From Amycolatopsis sp. DSM 110486 (GTDB lineage: Bacteria; Actinomycetota; Actinomycetes; Mycobacteriales; Pseudonocardiaceae), in assembly GCF_019468465.1 (NCBI RefSeq), contig NZ_CP080519.1, positions 5,598,001 to 5,662,000 of the forward strand: a stretch of DNA of 64,000 nt. The letters are read 5' to 3'. Within the stretch, counting starts at the first letter, position 1. Each line of letters opens with the position of its first letter. The position numbers and the translations under genes were made by a program. Below are positions 9,989 through 18,210 of the stretch, one piece after another. The notes below the pieces were generated by a model that was given only the letters and a program-made list of their open reading frames with translations, was not told the origin of the DNA and searched no databases.

Positions 9989-10621
9989 TCAGCCCAATGG
10001 GACGGATTCGTCGGGCAGCAGTGCCGCCGTGCGTTTGCCGACGCCGAGCGCGCGCACGTGCTCGAGATCGTCCGAAGTGTCCACGTCGCTGCGCAACGAC
10101 ACCACCGCCCCGGCCAGCCGGACGGCTCCGGAATCGGTGTGCCGCTGGGCGGAATCGGCGCCGAACCGCGGGTCGAGCAGCGCGCCGGGAGCCGACAGCA
10201 GCAGCGTGGTGCCGGTGCCCTGGAGGTCCGCGACGAACGCGCGCCGCCCGGCTGCCTCGGCCAGCGCGTCGGCGAAATCGCCCGCGCGCAGGGCCGGCAG
10301 GTCGGCCTGCAGGGCGCCGACGATTCCGTCCGGTTCGTCGTCGCGCAGCAGAGCCGCTCCGTGACGCAGGGCTTCGTTCAGCCCGCCGTCGCCCGGTTCG
10401 GTCACCAGCTCCACGCCGAGCCCGGCCAGTTCGGACACCGCCGCCGGGTCCGCGGCCACGACCAGCACTCGCCGCACGCCGGCCACCGACGTGACCGCCG
10501 CCAGGGTGTCGTACGCCAGCGCCAGCACCAGCTCGGCGTGCTCCGCTTCGACGACCGCGCCACGCAGGCGCGACTTGCCCACGCGGGGGTGTTTCAACGG
10601 CACGACCAGGTCCACGTCCAC
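9989..10621 (-). CDS. cofC: 2-phospho-L-lactate/phosphoenolpyruvate guanylyltransferase (CofC/FbiD)
   Basis: CofC/FbiD activates phospholactate or phosphoenolpyruvate with GTP at the start of coenzyme F420 side-chain synthesis. The nucleotidyltransferase fold is shown by VDLVVPLKHPRVGKSRLRG at the N-terminus, by LVVAADP and by a GALQADLPALR block. About 210 residues is the family length. I chose the GTG at 10621, directly before the VPLK strand. An ATG at 10666 would add 15 unconserved residues and a GTG at 10615 is also possible. It lies upstream of ppk1 on the same strand, as fbiD (Rv2983) neighbours ppk1 in mycobacteria. Its presence implies the organism makes F420. Confidence 0.85.
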   Translation of the reverse strand: MDVDLVVPLKHPRVGKSRLRGAVVEAEHAELVLALAYDTLAAVTSVAGVRRVLVVAADPAAVSELAGLGVELVTEPGDGGLNEALRHGAALLRDDEPDGIVGALQADLPALRAGDFADALAEAAGRRAFVADLQGTGTTLLLSAPGALLDPRFGADSAQRHTDSGAVRLAGAVVSLRSDVDTSDDLEHVRALGVGKRTAALLPDESVPLG

Positions 10622-10733
10622 GTGTCCATCTTTACCCGAAAGCTCCGTGGTGCGTGGTGAGCGCACCCTCCCTGGACTGCGTGAACCCCGGCGCGGCAGG
10701 ATCTGCCGGAGTGGATCGTTCGGAGGAGGAGAC

Positions 10734-11438
10734 TTGGCACGGCGTGAGAAGGGCGGCTTCTGGGTGGGGTTGGCCGCGTTCGTGTTCTACCCGCTGACCC
10801 GGATCGGGAAGCGGTCGTACCTCGGCGCGGAGAAGATTCCGCGCCAGGGCCCGGCGGTGCTCGTGCTGAACCACATCTCCCACCTCGACCCGGTGGTGGA
10901 TGCGGTGTTCGTGCACCGCCAGAAGCGCGTGCCGCGGTTCTTCCTCAAGGACAGCCTGCTCAAGGTCCCGGTCCTCGGGAAGATCGCGACCGCGTCAGGG
11001 CAGATCCCGGTGTCGCGCAACTCCAGCGCGGCGGGCGACAGCCTCCGGGCCGCGCACGAGGCACTGGCCGAGGGCAAGATCGTCGTGATCTACCCCGAGG
11101 GCACGATCACGAAGGATCCGGCCGGCTGGCCCAAGGAGTCGTTCACAGGTGTCGCGCGGCTGGCGCTGCAGAACGACGCGCCGGTGATCCCGATCGCACG
11201 CTGGGGTACCAACCAGATCTACAACGGCTACACGAAGAAGTTCACGCCGTTCCCGCGCAAGACCGTCACGCACCTCGTCGGCGACCCGCTCGACCTGTCG
11301 GCCTACGCGAACGCCAACCCCCGCAGCGCCTCGACGCTGCGTGAGGTGACCAAGCTGATGATGGACGAGGTCACCCGGCTGCTCGCCGAGATCCGCCGCG
11401 AGGAGCCGCCCGTGAAGAAGCCGGAGGACGGCGCCTGA
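10734..11438 (+). CDS. plsC: 1-acyl-sn-glycerol-3-phosphate acyltransferase (PlsC family)
   Basis: This family acylates lysophosphatidate to phosphatidate at the membrane in phospholipid synthesis. The 234-residue protein has the NHxxxxD motif (NHISHLDPV), the downstream block [10 protein letters not shown] and the YPEGT box ([13 protein letters not shown]). The first 25 residues include a hydrophobic segment. The TTG at 10734 is chosen because of the strong GGAGGAGGA just upstream; the frame upstream has no similarity. The stop overlaps the gpsA start as TGATG, so plsC and gpsA, which act on the same pathway, are coupled. Confidence 0.88.
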   Translation: MARREKGGFWVGLAAFVFYPLTRIGKRSYLGAEKIPRQGPAVLVLNHISHLDPVVDAVFVHRQKRVPRFFLKDSLLKVPVLGKIATASGQIPVSRNSSAAGDSLRAAHEALAEGKIVVIYPEGTITKDPAGWPKESFTGVARLALQNDAPVIPIARWGTNQIYNGYTKKFTPFPRKTVTHLVGDPLDLSAYANANPRSASTLREVTKLMMDEVTRLLAEIRREEPPVKKPEDGA

Positions 11439-12463
11439 TGGCCGCCTTCGCCACCGACGTCCAGCGGGTGACGGTGCTCGGCGCCGGCTCGTGGGGCACG
11501 GCGTTCGCCAAGGTCCTCGGCGACGCCGGCCGCGACGTGACCGTGTGGGCGCGCCGCGAGTCGGTCGCCGAGGAGATCACGACGCGGCATTCGAACGAGT
11601 CGTACCTGCCCGGCACCCGGCTGCCCGAGCGCATCACGGCGACGGCCGATCCGGCCGCGGCGCTCGACGGCGCGCAGGCCGTGGTGCTCGGCGTGCCGAG
11701 CCAGAGCCTGCGGCAGAACCTCACCGCGTGGCAGCCGCTGCTGCCGCCCGGGGCCATCCTCGTGAGCCTGGCCAAGGGCGTGGAGCTGGGCACGCTCAAG
11801 CGGATGAGCGAGGTGATCGCCGAGCTGGCGAAGGTCGACGCGGGCGAGATCGTGGTCGTTTCCGGGCCGAACCTGGCCCGCGAGATCGCCGCGGCGCAAC
11901 CGGCCGCGGCGGTGCTGGCCTGTGCGGACCACGAGCGCGCGGTGGCGATCCAGCGGGCGAGCTCGAACCAGTACTACCGCCCGTACACCAACACCGACGT
12001 CGTCGGCTGCGAGCTCGGCGGCGCGTGCAAGAACGTGATCGCGCTCAGCTGCGGCATGGCCGCGGGCCTCGGTCTCGGCGCCAACACGATGGCGACGCTG
12101 ATCACCCGCGGCCTCGCGGAGATAGCGCGCCTGGGCACGAAGCTCGGCGCCGACCCGCTCACGTTCGCGGGCCTCGCGGGCGTCGGCGACCTGGTGGCCA
12201 CGTGCTCCTCGCCGCTGTCGCGCAACCGCACCTTCGGCGAACGGCTGGGCCGCGGCGACACGCTGGAGCAGGCGCAGGCCGCCACCGGCGGGCAGGTCGC
12301 GGAGGGCGTCACGTCGTGCTCGTCGATCCGCGAGCTGGCGCGCAGCCTGGGCGTGGACATGCCGATCACCGACGCGATGCACCGCGTGTGCCACGAGGGC
12401 GTGGACCCGCGCCGGGCCGGCGCGGAGCTGCTGGGGCGCTCGCAGAAGCACGAGTGGAGCTGA
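11438..12463 (+). CDS. gpsA: NAD(P)-dependent glycerol-3-phosphate dehydrogenase
   Basis: GpsA reduces dihydroxyacetone phosphate to sn-glycerol-3-phosphate, the backbone for phospholipids. The 341-residue protein shows the Rossmann motif [13 protein letters not shown] near residue 12, the GPNLAREI block, and the C-terminal substrate domain with [19 protein letters not shown] and [13 protein letters not shown]. Its ATG shares a base with the plsC stop. It corresponds by position to M. tuberculosis gpdA2, which is next to ddlA there. Here about 12 kb of other genes separate gpsA from ddl. Confidence 0.96.
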   Translation: MAAFATDVQRVTVLGAGSWGTAFAKVLGDAGRDVTVWARRESVAEEITTRHSNESYLPGTRLPERITATADPAAALDGAQAVVLGVPSQSLRQNLTAWQPLLPPGAILVSLAKGVELGTLKRMSEVIAELAKVDAGEIVVVSGPNLAREIAAAQPAAAVLACADHERAVAIQRASSNQYYRPYTNTDVVGCELGGACKNVIALSCGMAAGLGLGANTMATLITRGLAEIARLGTKLGADPLTFAGLAGVGDLVATCSSPLSRNRTFGERLGRGDTLEQAQAATGGQVAEGVTSCSSIRELARSLGVDMPITDAMHRVCHEGVDPRRAGAELLGRSQKHEWS

Positions 12464-12485
12464 TCTCCCAGGGGCTGGGAAGCGG

Positions 12486-12514
12486 TTGACCGCCGGGGCC
12501 GGCGCTGGTTCGCT
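12486..12514 (+). promoter_or_regulatory. Promoter of the Cys-rich leader ORF / cysteine dioxygenase
   Basis: TTGACC (12486-12491), a 17-bp spacer and TTCGCT (12509-12514). The -10 ends six bases before the GTG of the leader ORF at 12521, the geometry of a leaderless transcript. The -10 is weak (only the first and last T match). Confidence 0.5.
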
Positions 12515-12520
12515 GTCGGC

Positions 12521-12601
12521 GTGACGATGTGCCTGATGACCGCGCGGCCGGGGTCCTGTGACCTCCGCCCGGTCATGCCGTCGTGTCGCTGTTGTCGGTG
12601 A
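12521..12601 (+). CDS. Cys-rich leader peptide (probable cysteine-responsive attenuator)
   Basis: A 26-codon ORF, GTG at 12521 to TGA at 12599-12601. It encodes five Cys (positions 4, 13, 22, 24, 25) and ends in Cys-Arg-Cys-Cys-Arg. It lies 50 bp upstream of a cysteine dioxygenase gene and appears leaderless. Leaderless short ORFs with terminal poly-Cys tracts have been described in mycobacteria as attenuators that sense charged tRNA-Cys and control downstream sulfur-metabolism genes. By analogy, smooth or stalled translation of the CRCC codons would change access to the downstream ribosome-binding site, which lies beside a pyrimidine-rich tract at 12618-12638. The role here is inferred. Confidence 0.65.
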   Translation: MTMCLMTARPGSCDLRPVMPSCRCCR

Positions 12602-12651
12602 ACCCAGCCCCGGCCCAGCTTTCTCCCCCTTTTCTCCTGCGAGGAACGACC

Positions 12652-13131
12652 ATGTTCGCCGTCCCGGACAACACCCTGCTGCGTCCCGAGAATCCCGCCC
12701 TGCGCCACCCGGTGCGTGTCGCCCTTCAGGTGGCCGCAGACCGCGAACGCTGGGCGAACCTCCTGCGCTACGACCCCGACGAGCGCTTCTCCGCCCTCGT
12801 GGAACGCGGCGACGGCCAGGAGGTCTGGCTGCTGAGCTGGCTGCCCGGCCAGCACACCGACCTGCACGACCACGAGTTCTCGACCGGCGCGTTCACGGTC
12901 GTCTCGGGGCGGCTGACCGAGACCGTCGCGCGCCGCTCACCCGACGGCCGCGCGGTCACCGAGGTGCACGCGCTGGCCGCCGGGCAGTCGCGCGTGTTCG
13001 GACCCGGGTATGTGCACGAGATGCGCAACGACGGGCCCGACCCGGCGATCAGCGTGCACGTCTACCGCGACGGGCCGCGCGCGATGCGGCTGTACCACAT
13101 GGATCCGCTCGGTGGTCCGGTCCGGGACTGA
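12652..13131 (+). CDS. Cysteine dioxygenase (cupin)
   Basis: Cysteine dioxygenase oxidises L-cysteine to cysteine sulfinate with a mononuclear iron, removing excess cysteine. The 159-residue protein has the ligand set His72 and His74 (TDLHDHEFSTGAF) and His122 (GYVHEMRN), in the order expected for the bacterial CDO family, and the typical opening LRHPVRVALQ. The ATG at 12652 has GAGGA seven bases upstream. A Cys-rich leader ORF ends 50 bp before it. The gene converges with the asparaginase gene, with a 4-bp gap between stops. Confidence 0.82.
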   Translation: MFAVPDNTLLRPENPALRHPVRVALQVAADRERWANLLRYDPDERFSALVERGDGQEVWLLSWLPGQHTDLHDHEFSTGAFTVVSGRLTETVARRSPDGRAVTEVHALAAGQSRVFGPGYVHEMRNDGPDPAISVHVYRDGPRAMRLYHMDPLGGPVRD

Positions 13132-13135
13132 CGCC

Positions 13136-14134
13136 TCAGCGGTCCAGGTCGCCACGCAGGCGGAACTCCTGCTCGACGCGTTCCCGCGAGGCGCCGGTGG
13201 CGAGCAGGACCTGAAGCAGGACGCGGGCTTTGCGGGGGTCGAGCCAGCCGGCCATCGTCGCGCCGAGGCGGATCAGGCTCGACTCGGAGCCGTGGAAACC
13301 GTAGGTGCCGCGGAACGTCGTGCCCGCGCCGGTGCGTGAGGCGACGACGATCGGCACCTTCGCGCCGGCGATCACGTCGGCGGTCCCGCGCGAAACGTGG
13401 CCGACGCCGCTGGCCGCCACGACCACCCCGCCGGCGCCGCCGTCGAGGACGAGCTTGAGCAGTTCGCCGGAATCCGCGATGCCCGCTTCCAGCAACGGAA
13501 CCAGCCCCGAGAAGTCGGCGCTTTCCACCTGAAGCGCTGACGGACGTCCGCCGGCCGGGTGGAAGTAGTGCACGTTGCGTTCCGCGACGAGCCCGAGCGG
13601 TCCCGCCGGGTTCGAGGAAAACGCTTCGAGGTGGCTCGCGTGTGCCTTGCGCACCCAGCGCGCCGAGTGCACGTCGTCGTTGAACGCCACGAGCGCACCG
13701 CGCCCGCGGCTGCGGGGTTCGGCCGCGACGGTCAGCGCCGCAAGAAGGTTGGCGGCGCCGTCGGCGCTGGGCAGGCTCGGGTTGCGCATCGCCCCGGTGA
13801 CGACCACCGGCACATCGTGGGGCCAGGTCAGCTCGAAGAAGTACGCCGTCTCCTCGAGGGTGTCCGTGCCCTGCACCACGACGAGTCCCGCCGCGCCCGC
13901 CGCCACCTGCTTCAGACCCCAATCGCGGGTCCGCAGCAGCGTCTCGTAGTCCATCGACGCGCTGGAGATGCCGGCGAGCGTGGCCGCCGTGAGGTCCATC
14001 GGCAGGTCGGTGCCGAGGTCGCCGAGCAGGTCCTCGGCGGTCAGCCGCGGCACCACCCCGTCTTCGATCGAGCGGCCGGGGGCCATGGAAATGGTGCCGC
14101 CCAGTGCGGCGACGGCGACAAGAGCACGAGTCAT
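13136..14134 (-). CDS. L-asparaginase family protein
   Basis: Hydrolyses L-asparagine to aspartate and ammonia. The 332-residue protein has both catalytic threonine motifs of the bacterial asparaginase family: GGTIS (Thr14) and VVQGTDTLEE (Thr90-Asp91). The Lys of the second triad is probably in TGAMRNPS, but the usual LYK there is absent. No signal peptide is visible, so a cytoplasmic enzyme is likely. It lies nine bases after the methyltransferase gene on the same strand and may be the last gene of a VOC-methyltransferase-asparaginase unit. Glutaminase side activity cannot be judged. Confidence 0.85.
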   Translation of the reverse strand: MTRALVAVAALGGTISMAPGRSIEDGVVPRLTAEDLLGDLGTDLPMDLTAATLAGISSASMDYETLLRTRDWGLKQVAAGAAGLVVVQGTDTLEETAYFFELTWPHDVPVVVTGAMRNPSLPSADGAANLLAALTVAAEPRSRGRGALVAFNDDVHSARWVRKAHASHLEAFSSNPAGPLGLVAERNVHYFHPAGGRPSALQVESADFSGLVPLLEAGIADSGELLKLVLDGGAGGVVVAASGVGHVSRGTADVIAGAKVPIVVASRTGAGTTFRGTYGFHGSESSLIRLGATMAGWLDPRKARVLLQVLLATGASRERVEQEFRLRGDLDR

Positions 14135-14143
14135 GCCCGCACT

Positions 14144-14965
14144 CTAGGAAATCTTCGCCGCCTGCAGGGTGTAGCTCGCCGCGAGGCGCCGCGGGTTCTC
14201 CCGCAGCCGCCATTCGCCGCCGTCGACTTGGCGCATTTCGTTCGGCAACGCGTTCCACGGCACGGTGTCGTGCTCGGTGAACGCGGTGAGCGTGAGGCCG
14301 TTGTCCAGCAGCGCTGTGATGATTTCGCCCAGCGAATGGTTCCACGAGTGCGTGGTGCTGTTCACGATGGGACCGTCGGACTCGACGTAGGTGGTTTCCT
14401 CGGCGAAGACGAGCGGTTCGGTGTGCTCGAAATACTCGTACTTCGGCCAGCCGTGCTCGGATTCGTCGTCGAGGGTCCACAACATCGGGTGGCCCTCGCG
14501 CAGGAACAACCGTCCGCCCGGCTTCAGCAGCCGCGCCACGACCGTGGCCCACTGGGCGATCCGCGGCAGCCAGCACAGCGCACCGATGCCGGTGTAGACG
14601 AGGTCGAACGCGCCGTCGCCGAACACGTCGACAGCGTCGTACGTGTTGGCCTCGTGGTAGTCGATCTCCGCGCCGACGCTGTCCGCGAGCTTGCGCGCTT
14701 CCGCCAGCGAGCCGGGGGAGAGGTCGAGGCCGGACATCCGCGCGCCCAGGCGGGACAAGGAAAGCGTGTCCGTGCCGATGTGGCACTGCAGGTGCACGCC
14801 GCGCAGGCCCGAGACGTCACCGAGGCGCGGGAGGTCGAACCGCACGACGTCGCTGAGGTACCCGGGGTCCGTGCGGAAGCGCTCGAAGCCGTAGTACTCG
14901 GACTTCGCGTGCACGGCCGCGCGCTCGTCCCAATTGGCGCGGTTGAGGTCGAACGACTCGGTCAC
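14144..14965 (-). CDS. SAM-dependent class I methyltransferase
   Basis: A 273-residue Rossmann-type methyltransferase. Residues around 55-75 contain the SAM-binding region (LRGVHLQCHIGTDTLSLSRLG, with GLDLSPGSL as motif II), and a later LLKPGGRLFLREGHPML block is typical of this group. The substrate is unknown. The GTG at 14965 overlaps the stop of the upstream VOC gene as GTGA, so the two are translationally coupled. The spacing to the asparaginase gene is nine bases. No ribosome-binding site is needed for a coupled start, and none is obvious. Confidence 0.8.
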   Translation of the reverse strand: MTESFDLNRANWDERAAVHAKSEYYGFERFRTDPGYLSDVVRFDLPRLGDVSGLRGVHLQCHIGTDTLSLSRLGARMSGLDLSPGSLAEARKLADSVGAEIDYHEANTYDAVDVFGDGAFDLVYTGIGALCWLPRIAQWATVVARLLKPGGRLFLREGHPMLWTLDDESEHGWPKYEYFEHTEPLVFAEETTYVESDGPIVNSTTHSWNHSLGEIITALLDNGLTLTAFTEHDTVPWNALPNEMRQVDGGEWRLRENPRRLAASYTLQAAKIS

Positions 14966-15339
14966 TTCGCTGCCTTTTCGGCCTTGCTGCGGAGTACGCA
15001 GAATTCGTTGCCTTCCGGGTCGTGGAGCACGGCCCAGCCGGTGCCGTCGGCGTTGCGCTGGTCGTCGAACATCGTGGCGCCGGCGGCGAGCAGGCGCTCG
15101 ACCTCGTCGTCGCGCGGGCCTTCGGGCGTGAGGCACAGGTGGATGCGGTTCTTCACGGTCTTGGTCTCTGGCACGCGGATGAACAGCAGCGTGCCGCCGT
15201 GGTCGAGCTCGATGCCGACCTCCGGGTCACCCGGCTCGTCCTCCTCGGCGACGGGCCGGCCGAGGACGCCGCTCCAGAACTGGGCCAGCGCATACGGATC
15301 GGCGCAGTCGAAGGTGGTGTTCTCGACGATGGACGGCAT
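14962..15339 (-). CDS. VOC-superfamily (glyoxalase-like) protein
   Basis: A 125-residue protein with a vicinal-oxygen-chelate fold: N-terminal DPYALAQFWSGVLGRPV and C-terminal AVLHDPEGNEFCVL are the signature ends of the glyoxalase/bleomycin-resistance-like family. Family members include metalloenzymes and drug-binding proteins. The function here is not predictable. It is the first gene of a probable operon with the methyltransferase that overlaps its stop. Confidence 0.75.
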   Translation of the reverse strand: MPSIVENTTFDCADPYALAQFWSGVLGRPVAEEDEPGDPEVGIELDHGGTLLFIRVPETKTVKNRIHLCLTPEGPRDDEVERLLAAGATMFDDQRNADGTGWAVLHDPEGNEFCVLRSKAEKAAK

Positions 15340-15415
15340 CGGTCTCCCCTGTTCGGTCGCGGTGATCGCAGTCTGCCCGAAAAGAACGGTCTCACGCGAG
15401 GCGGTTTCGCCGACC

Positions 15416-16993
15416 TCAGCCGGGGAAGCCGACGACCGGCGCGGGCGTGCCGCCGTACGTGCTGCGCGCCAAGACGATCGCGCCCGGCGCCGGCACGAGC
15501 CGCAGGTCCGACAGCGGGCCCGAGCCGTCCATCCGCACCACCCGGCTGGTCGGCGCGCTGCCGTCGAAGCTCTGCACGAACAGGGTCAGGTCGCGGCCGG
15601 TGTCCTGGCACGCGCGGAGATACGTGTGCCGGGTGGTGGCGTCGGCCGAGCGCACGGGGCATGCGCCGAGGTCGATCGGGTGCGTGGTGCCGGTGCCGGG
15701 GTCGAGGGCCTCGGCGGACGTCTTTTCCTCTTCGGTCACGGGAATCGGTCCCACGTCCATCCGCACCCACCGCGACGCGTCCGGCTGGGCCAGCAGCCGG
15801 CCCGTCTCGGTGTCGTACAGGCCGTTGAGGACCGAGCCGGGAGCGGCGGCGCGGCCGACGAGCCGCAGCCACACGACGGCACCGTCGGTGGTGGTGGCGG
15901 GGGAGATGGCGAGCCGTTCATCGTCGGGTCCAGTGGTCTCGACCACATGGCGCCAGCGTTCGTGCCCGGTCACCTCGTCGAGCGCGACGAGTCCCGCGGA
16001 ACGCCCGCACTCCAGCGCGGCGAGCACCACCGTCCGGGCTTGCGCGGGCAAGGTGTACGGGTTCACGCACCCGGCCGGCGCGGACCAGTGCCAGAGTTCG
16101 TCGCCGGTCTGGATGTCGTAGCCGGCGTACGCGTCATCGCGGATGGTCAAGGTCTTGGTGCCCACCAGGATCTCCCCTGTCTCGACGAGAACCGACGGCA
16201 CCACGCGGTCGAAGCGTGCAGTGCCGGTGTCGGCGTCGAGGACGACCACCAGGTCGTTGCTGCTGTCGGTTTTCGACGCGAAAGCGGCGACGACCGTGCG
16301 CCGGTCGGCGGACGCGAGCAGCGCGTGGACGTGAGCGCCGGCCCGGGCGTAGGACCAGTCGCGGCTGCCGTCGAGCCCGTCGAGCGCCGTCACCGAACCG
16401 TCGGCGGCCGCGACGACGACCCCGTGCCCCGCGGCCACCATCGCGCTCACGTCGGCCGGTGGCTGCCAGGACCACTGTCGGCCACCGGGCTTTTCGGCCA
16501 CCGGTTCGGGGGTCAGGTCCGGCACGCCGCGGGTCGTGCTCGCCGTGGCGACCCGGTCGGCGGCGAACGGCGCCCCCATCGCTGTGGCCAGCATGGCGAC
16601 GGCCACCAGCAAGCCGACGGGACGGATCCGCCACGACGTGCTGTCGAGCAGCCCGACCGCCACCCCCACCGCGCCCACGGCGAGCACCGGGGTGTCCAGG
16701 CCCGGCACACCGCCACGCACGTCGAGCACCAGCCGCACCACGGCGGCCACGGCGGTGGCGATCCCGAGAACCGCCGCCGCGACCCGCACCTTGCGCGACC
16801 GCGCCGGCCCCAGCGCCGCGGCGACGAGCGCCCCGGCGACGAACCACAGCAGCCCCACGCCGCTCGCTCTCGTCGCGCCTCCCGACAAGAACGACGCGAC
16901 CACCACGCACACCGCACCGGCAACCGTCGTCAACCGCAGCACGCTCAGTACGACGCAGCTCGCCGGTCCGCGTTTCACCACCACCGTGAACAT
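15416..16993 (-). CDS. Membrane protein with PQQ-like beta-propeller domain
   Basis: 525 residues. The first 150 contain about four or five hydrophobic segments (for example VLRLTTVAGAVCVVVASFL and GLLVAVAMLATAMGAPF). The rest is extracytoplasmic and made of beta-propeller-like repeats: GSVTALDGLDGSRDWSY, YAGYDIQTGDELWHW, GLVALDEVTGHERWRH and LYDTETGRLL. These xxALDxxTGxxxW units are typical of PQQ/WD40-like propellers. No cofactor-binding residues could be identified, so a structural or sensory role is possible. It stands alone on the minus strand. Similar proteins are common in actinobacteria as hypothetical PQQ-binding-like proteins. Confidence 0.6.
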   Translation of the reverse strand: MFTVVVKRGPASCVVLSVLRLTTVAGAVCVVVASFLSGGATRASGVGLLWFVAGALVAAALGPARSRKVRVAAAVLGIATAVAAVVRLVLDVRGGVPGLDTPVLAVGAVGVAVGLLDSTSWRIRPVGLLVAVAMLATAMGAPFAADRVATASTTRGVPDLTPEPVAEKPGGRQWSWQPPADVSAMVAAGHGVVVAAADGSVTALDGLDGSRDWSYARAGAHVHALLASADRRTVVAAFASKTDSSNDLVVVLDADTGTARFDRVVPSVLVETGEILVGTKTLTIRDDAYAGYDIQTGDELWHWSAPAGCVNPYTLPAQARTVVLAALECGRSAGLVALDEVTGHERWRHVVETTGPDDERLAISPATTTDGAVVWLRLVGRAAAPGSVLNGLYDTETGRLLAQPDASRWVRMDVGPIPVTEEEKTSAEALDPGTGTTHPIDLGACPVRSADATTRHTYLRACQDTGRDLTLFVQSFDGSAPTSRVVRMDGSGPLSDLRLVPAPGAIVLARSTYGGTPAPVVGFPG

Positions 16994-17058
16994 CCGGTGA
17001 CAACGACATCACGTCGGCACTGGTCGGAATCTCACCGAGTGCACTGTGGACACTCGGG

Positions 17059-17790
17059 TCAGGCGAGCGCGAGGCCGGGGGAGCGGTGGACGCGCCGCCG
17101 GGCGTCGACGATCAGCACGTCGCAGCCGGGTTGTTCGGCGACCCAGCTGATGCCGTCGGCGCCGAGGGCGAACGCGGCGGTGGCCAGCGCGTCGGCGTGC
17201 GTGAGGTCTTCGGCGACGACGGTGACGCTCAACAATCCGGTGGCGGGCAGACCGGTGCGGCCGTCGAGCACGTGGGCGCCGCGTTCGTACGCGGCCGAGG
17301 TGGCGACGGCGCCGTCGCGCGAGGCGACCACGGCGCACACCGCTTCGGGCTGTTCGGGGTGGCGGATGCCGACGCGCCACGGCCGTCCGGACTCCGGCTC
17401 GCCCGCGGTGACGACGTCGCCGCCGGCGTTGAGGCAGAACCGGCGTGCGCCGGCCGCGTGGAGGCGATCGGCCGCGCGCTGCACGGCCCAGCCTTTGACG
17501 ACGGCGCACGGGTCCAGGCCTCGGCCCGGCAGCCGGGCGGAGAAGGCGCCGCCGGAGAGGTCTTCGTAGTACGCGCAGAGGCCGAGCACCTCGTCGAGGT
17601 CCGCACTGAGTTCGGTGGTTTCGCCGCGGTCGTAGCGGCATACTTCGCTGCCGGAGCGGAACGGACTGAAGCGGGCGTCGACCTCGCGCAGCCACCGGAA
17701 CGTGTCGGCGACGGCGCCGGTGAAGTCTCCTTCGTCGCGCAGGTCGAGCGACACGGGCAGCCCCATCACCTGCTCGACGTGCGTGGCCAT
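17059..17790 (-). CDS. apbE: FAD:protein FMN transferase (ApbE)
   Basis: ApbE attaches FMN covalently to Thr/Ser of target flavoproteins. The 243-residue protein has DARFSPFRSGSEVCRYD, the LDPCAVVKGWAVQRAAD block and CLNAGGDVVTAG, which form the FAD/metal-binding core, and a C-terminal THADALATAAFALG block matching the family's TADALSTAL-like region. There is no evident signal peptide or lipobox, as is common in actinobacterial ApbE. The ATG at 17790 shares a base with the stop of the upstream FMN-binding gene (TGATG); a GTG one codon earlier is equally possible. Its evident substrate is that upstream protein. Confidence 0.88.
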   Translation of the reverse strand: MATHVEQVMGLPVSLDLRDEGDFTGAVADTFRWLREVDARFSPFRSGSEVCRYDRGETTELSADLDEVLGLCAYYEDLSGGAFSARLPGRGLDPCAVVKGWAVQRAADRLHAAGARRFCLNAGGDVVTAGEPESGRPWRVGIRHPEQPEAVCAVVASRDGAVATSAAYERGAHVLDGRTGLPATGLLSVTVVAEDLTHADALATAAFALGADGISWVAEQPGCDVLIVDARRRVHRSPGLALA

Positions 17791-18200
17791 CACGAGCCCA
17801 TCGCGTCGAGCGCCGCCTGCAGCGACTTGATGTACGACTCGCTGGTCTGCGTCGCGCCCGAGACGGTGTCGATGTCCGCGCTCTGCGCCTGCAGGGCTTC
17901 CTCGCGCAGCAGCGGGATCGCGGCGACGCCGCGGCCGCTGTCCGGCTGCTGCACGAGGGTGACGTTGGTGATCCGGCTGCCGGAGAAGGACACCTGCACC
18001 TGCACGGTGCCGAACTCGGTCGGCTCGGCGCTGCCCCGCGTGGTCACGGAGCCGGAACCGGCCGAAGTGGACGGTGCGGCGCCGGCTGTCGGAGCAGGGG
18101 CGCTCGTGGTGGTGCTGCTCGTCGCCGGCGTCGGGTCAAACCGCCACACGGCCACGAACCCGGCGATCGACAGCGCGACCACGAAAATGGTCTTCTTCAT
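17790..18200 (-). CDS. FMN-binding domain protein (flavinylated, extracytoplasmic)
   Basis: 136 residues. An N-terminal hydrophobic anchor or signal (KKTIFVVALSIAGFVAVW) is followed by a Thr/Ser/Ala/Pro-rich linker to about residue 60, and then the FMN-binding domain. The flavinylation motif SGATQTS is at 114-120, with Thr117 the expected FMN acceptor. Such proteins carry electrons outside the membrane, receiving them from a membrane reductase. The gene sits between a ferric-reductase-like gene (10 bp upstream) and apbE (overlapping), so all three parts of a flavin-based electron path are encoded together. Confidence 0.85.
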   Translation of the reverse strand: MKKTIFVVALSIAGFVAVWRFDPTPATSSTTTSAPAPTAGAAPSTSAGSGSVTTRGSAEPTEFGTVQVQVSFSGSRITNVTLVQQPDSGRGVAAIPLLREEALQAQSADIDTVSGATQTSESYIKSLQAALDAMGS

Positions 18201-18210
18201 CGGAAGCTCC

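Noticed and set aside
13559..17569. A 1336-codon plus-strand frame
   Set aside because: It is antisense to asparaginase, methyltransferase, VOC and propeller genes, and has no protein features.
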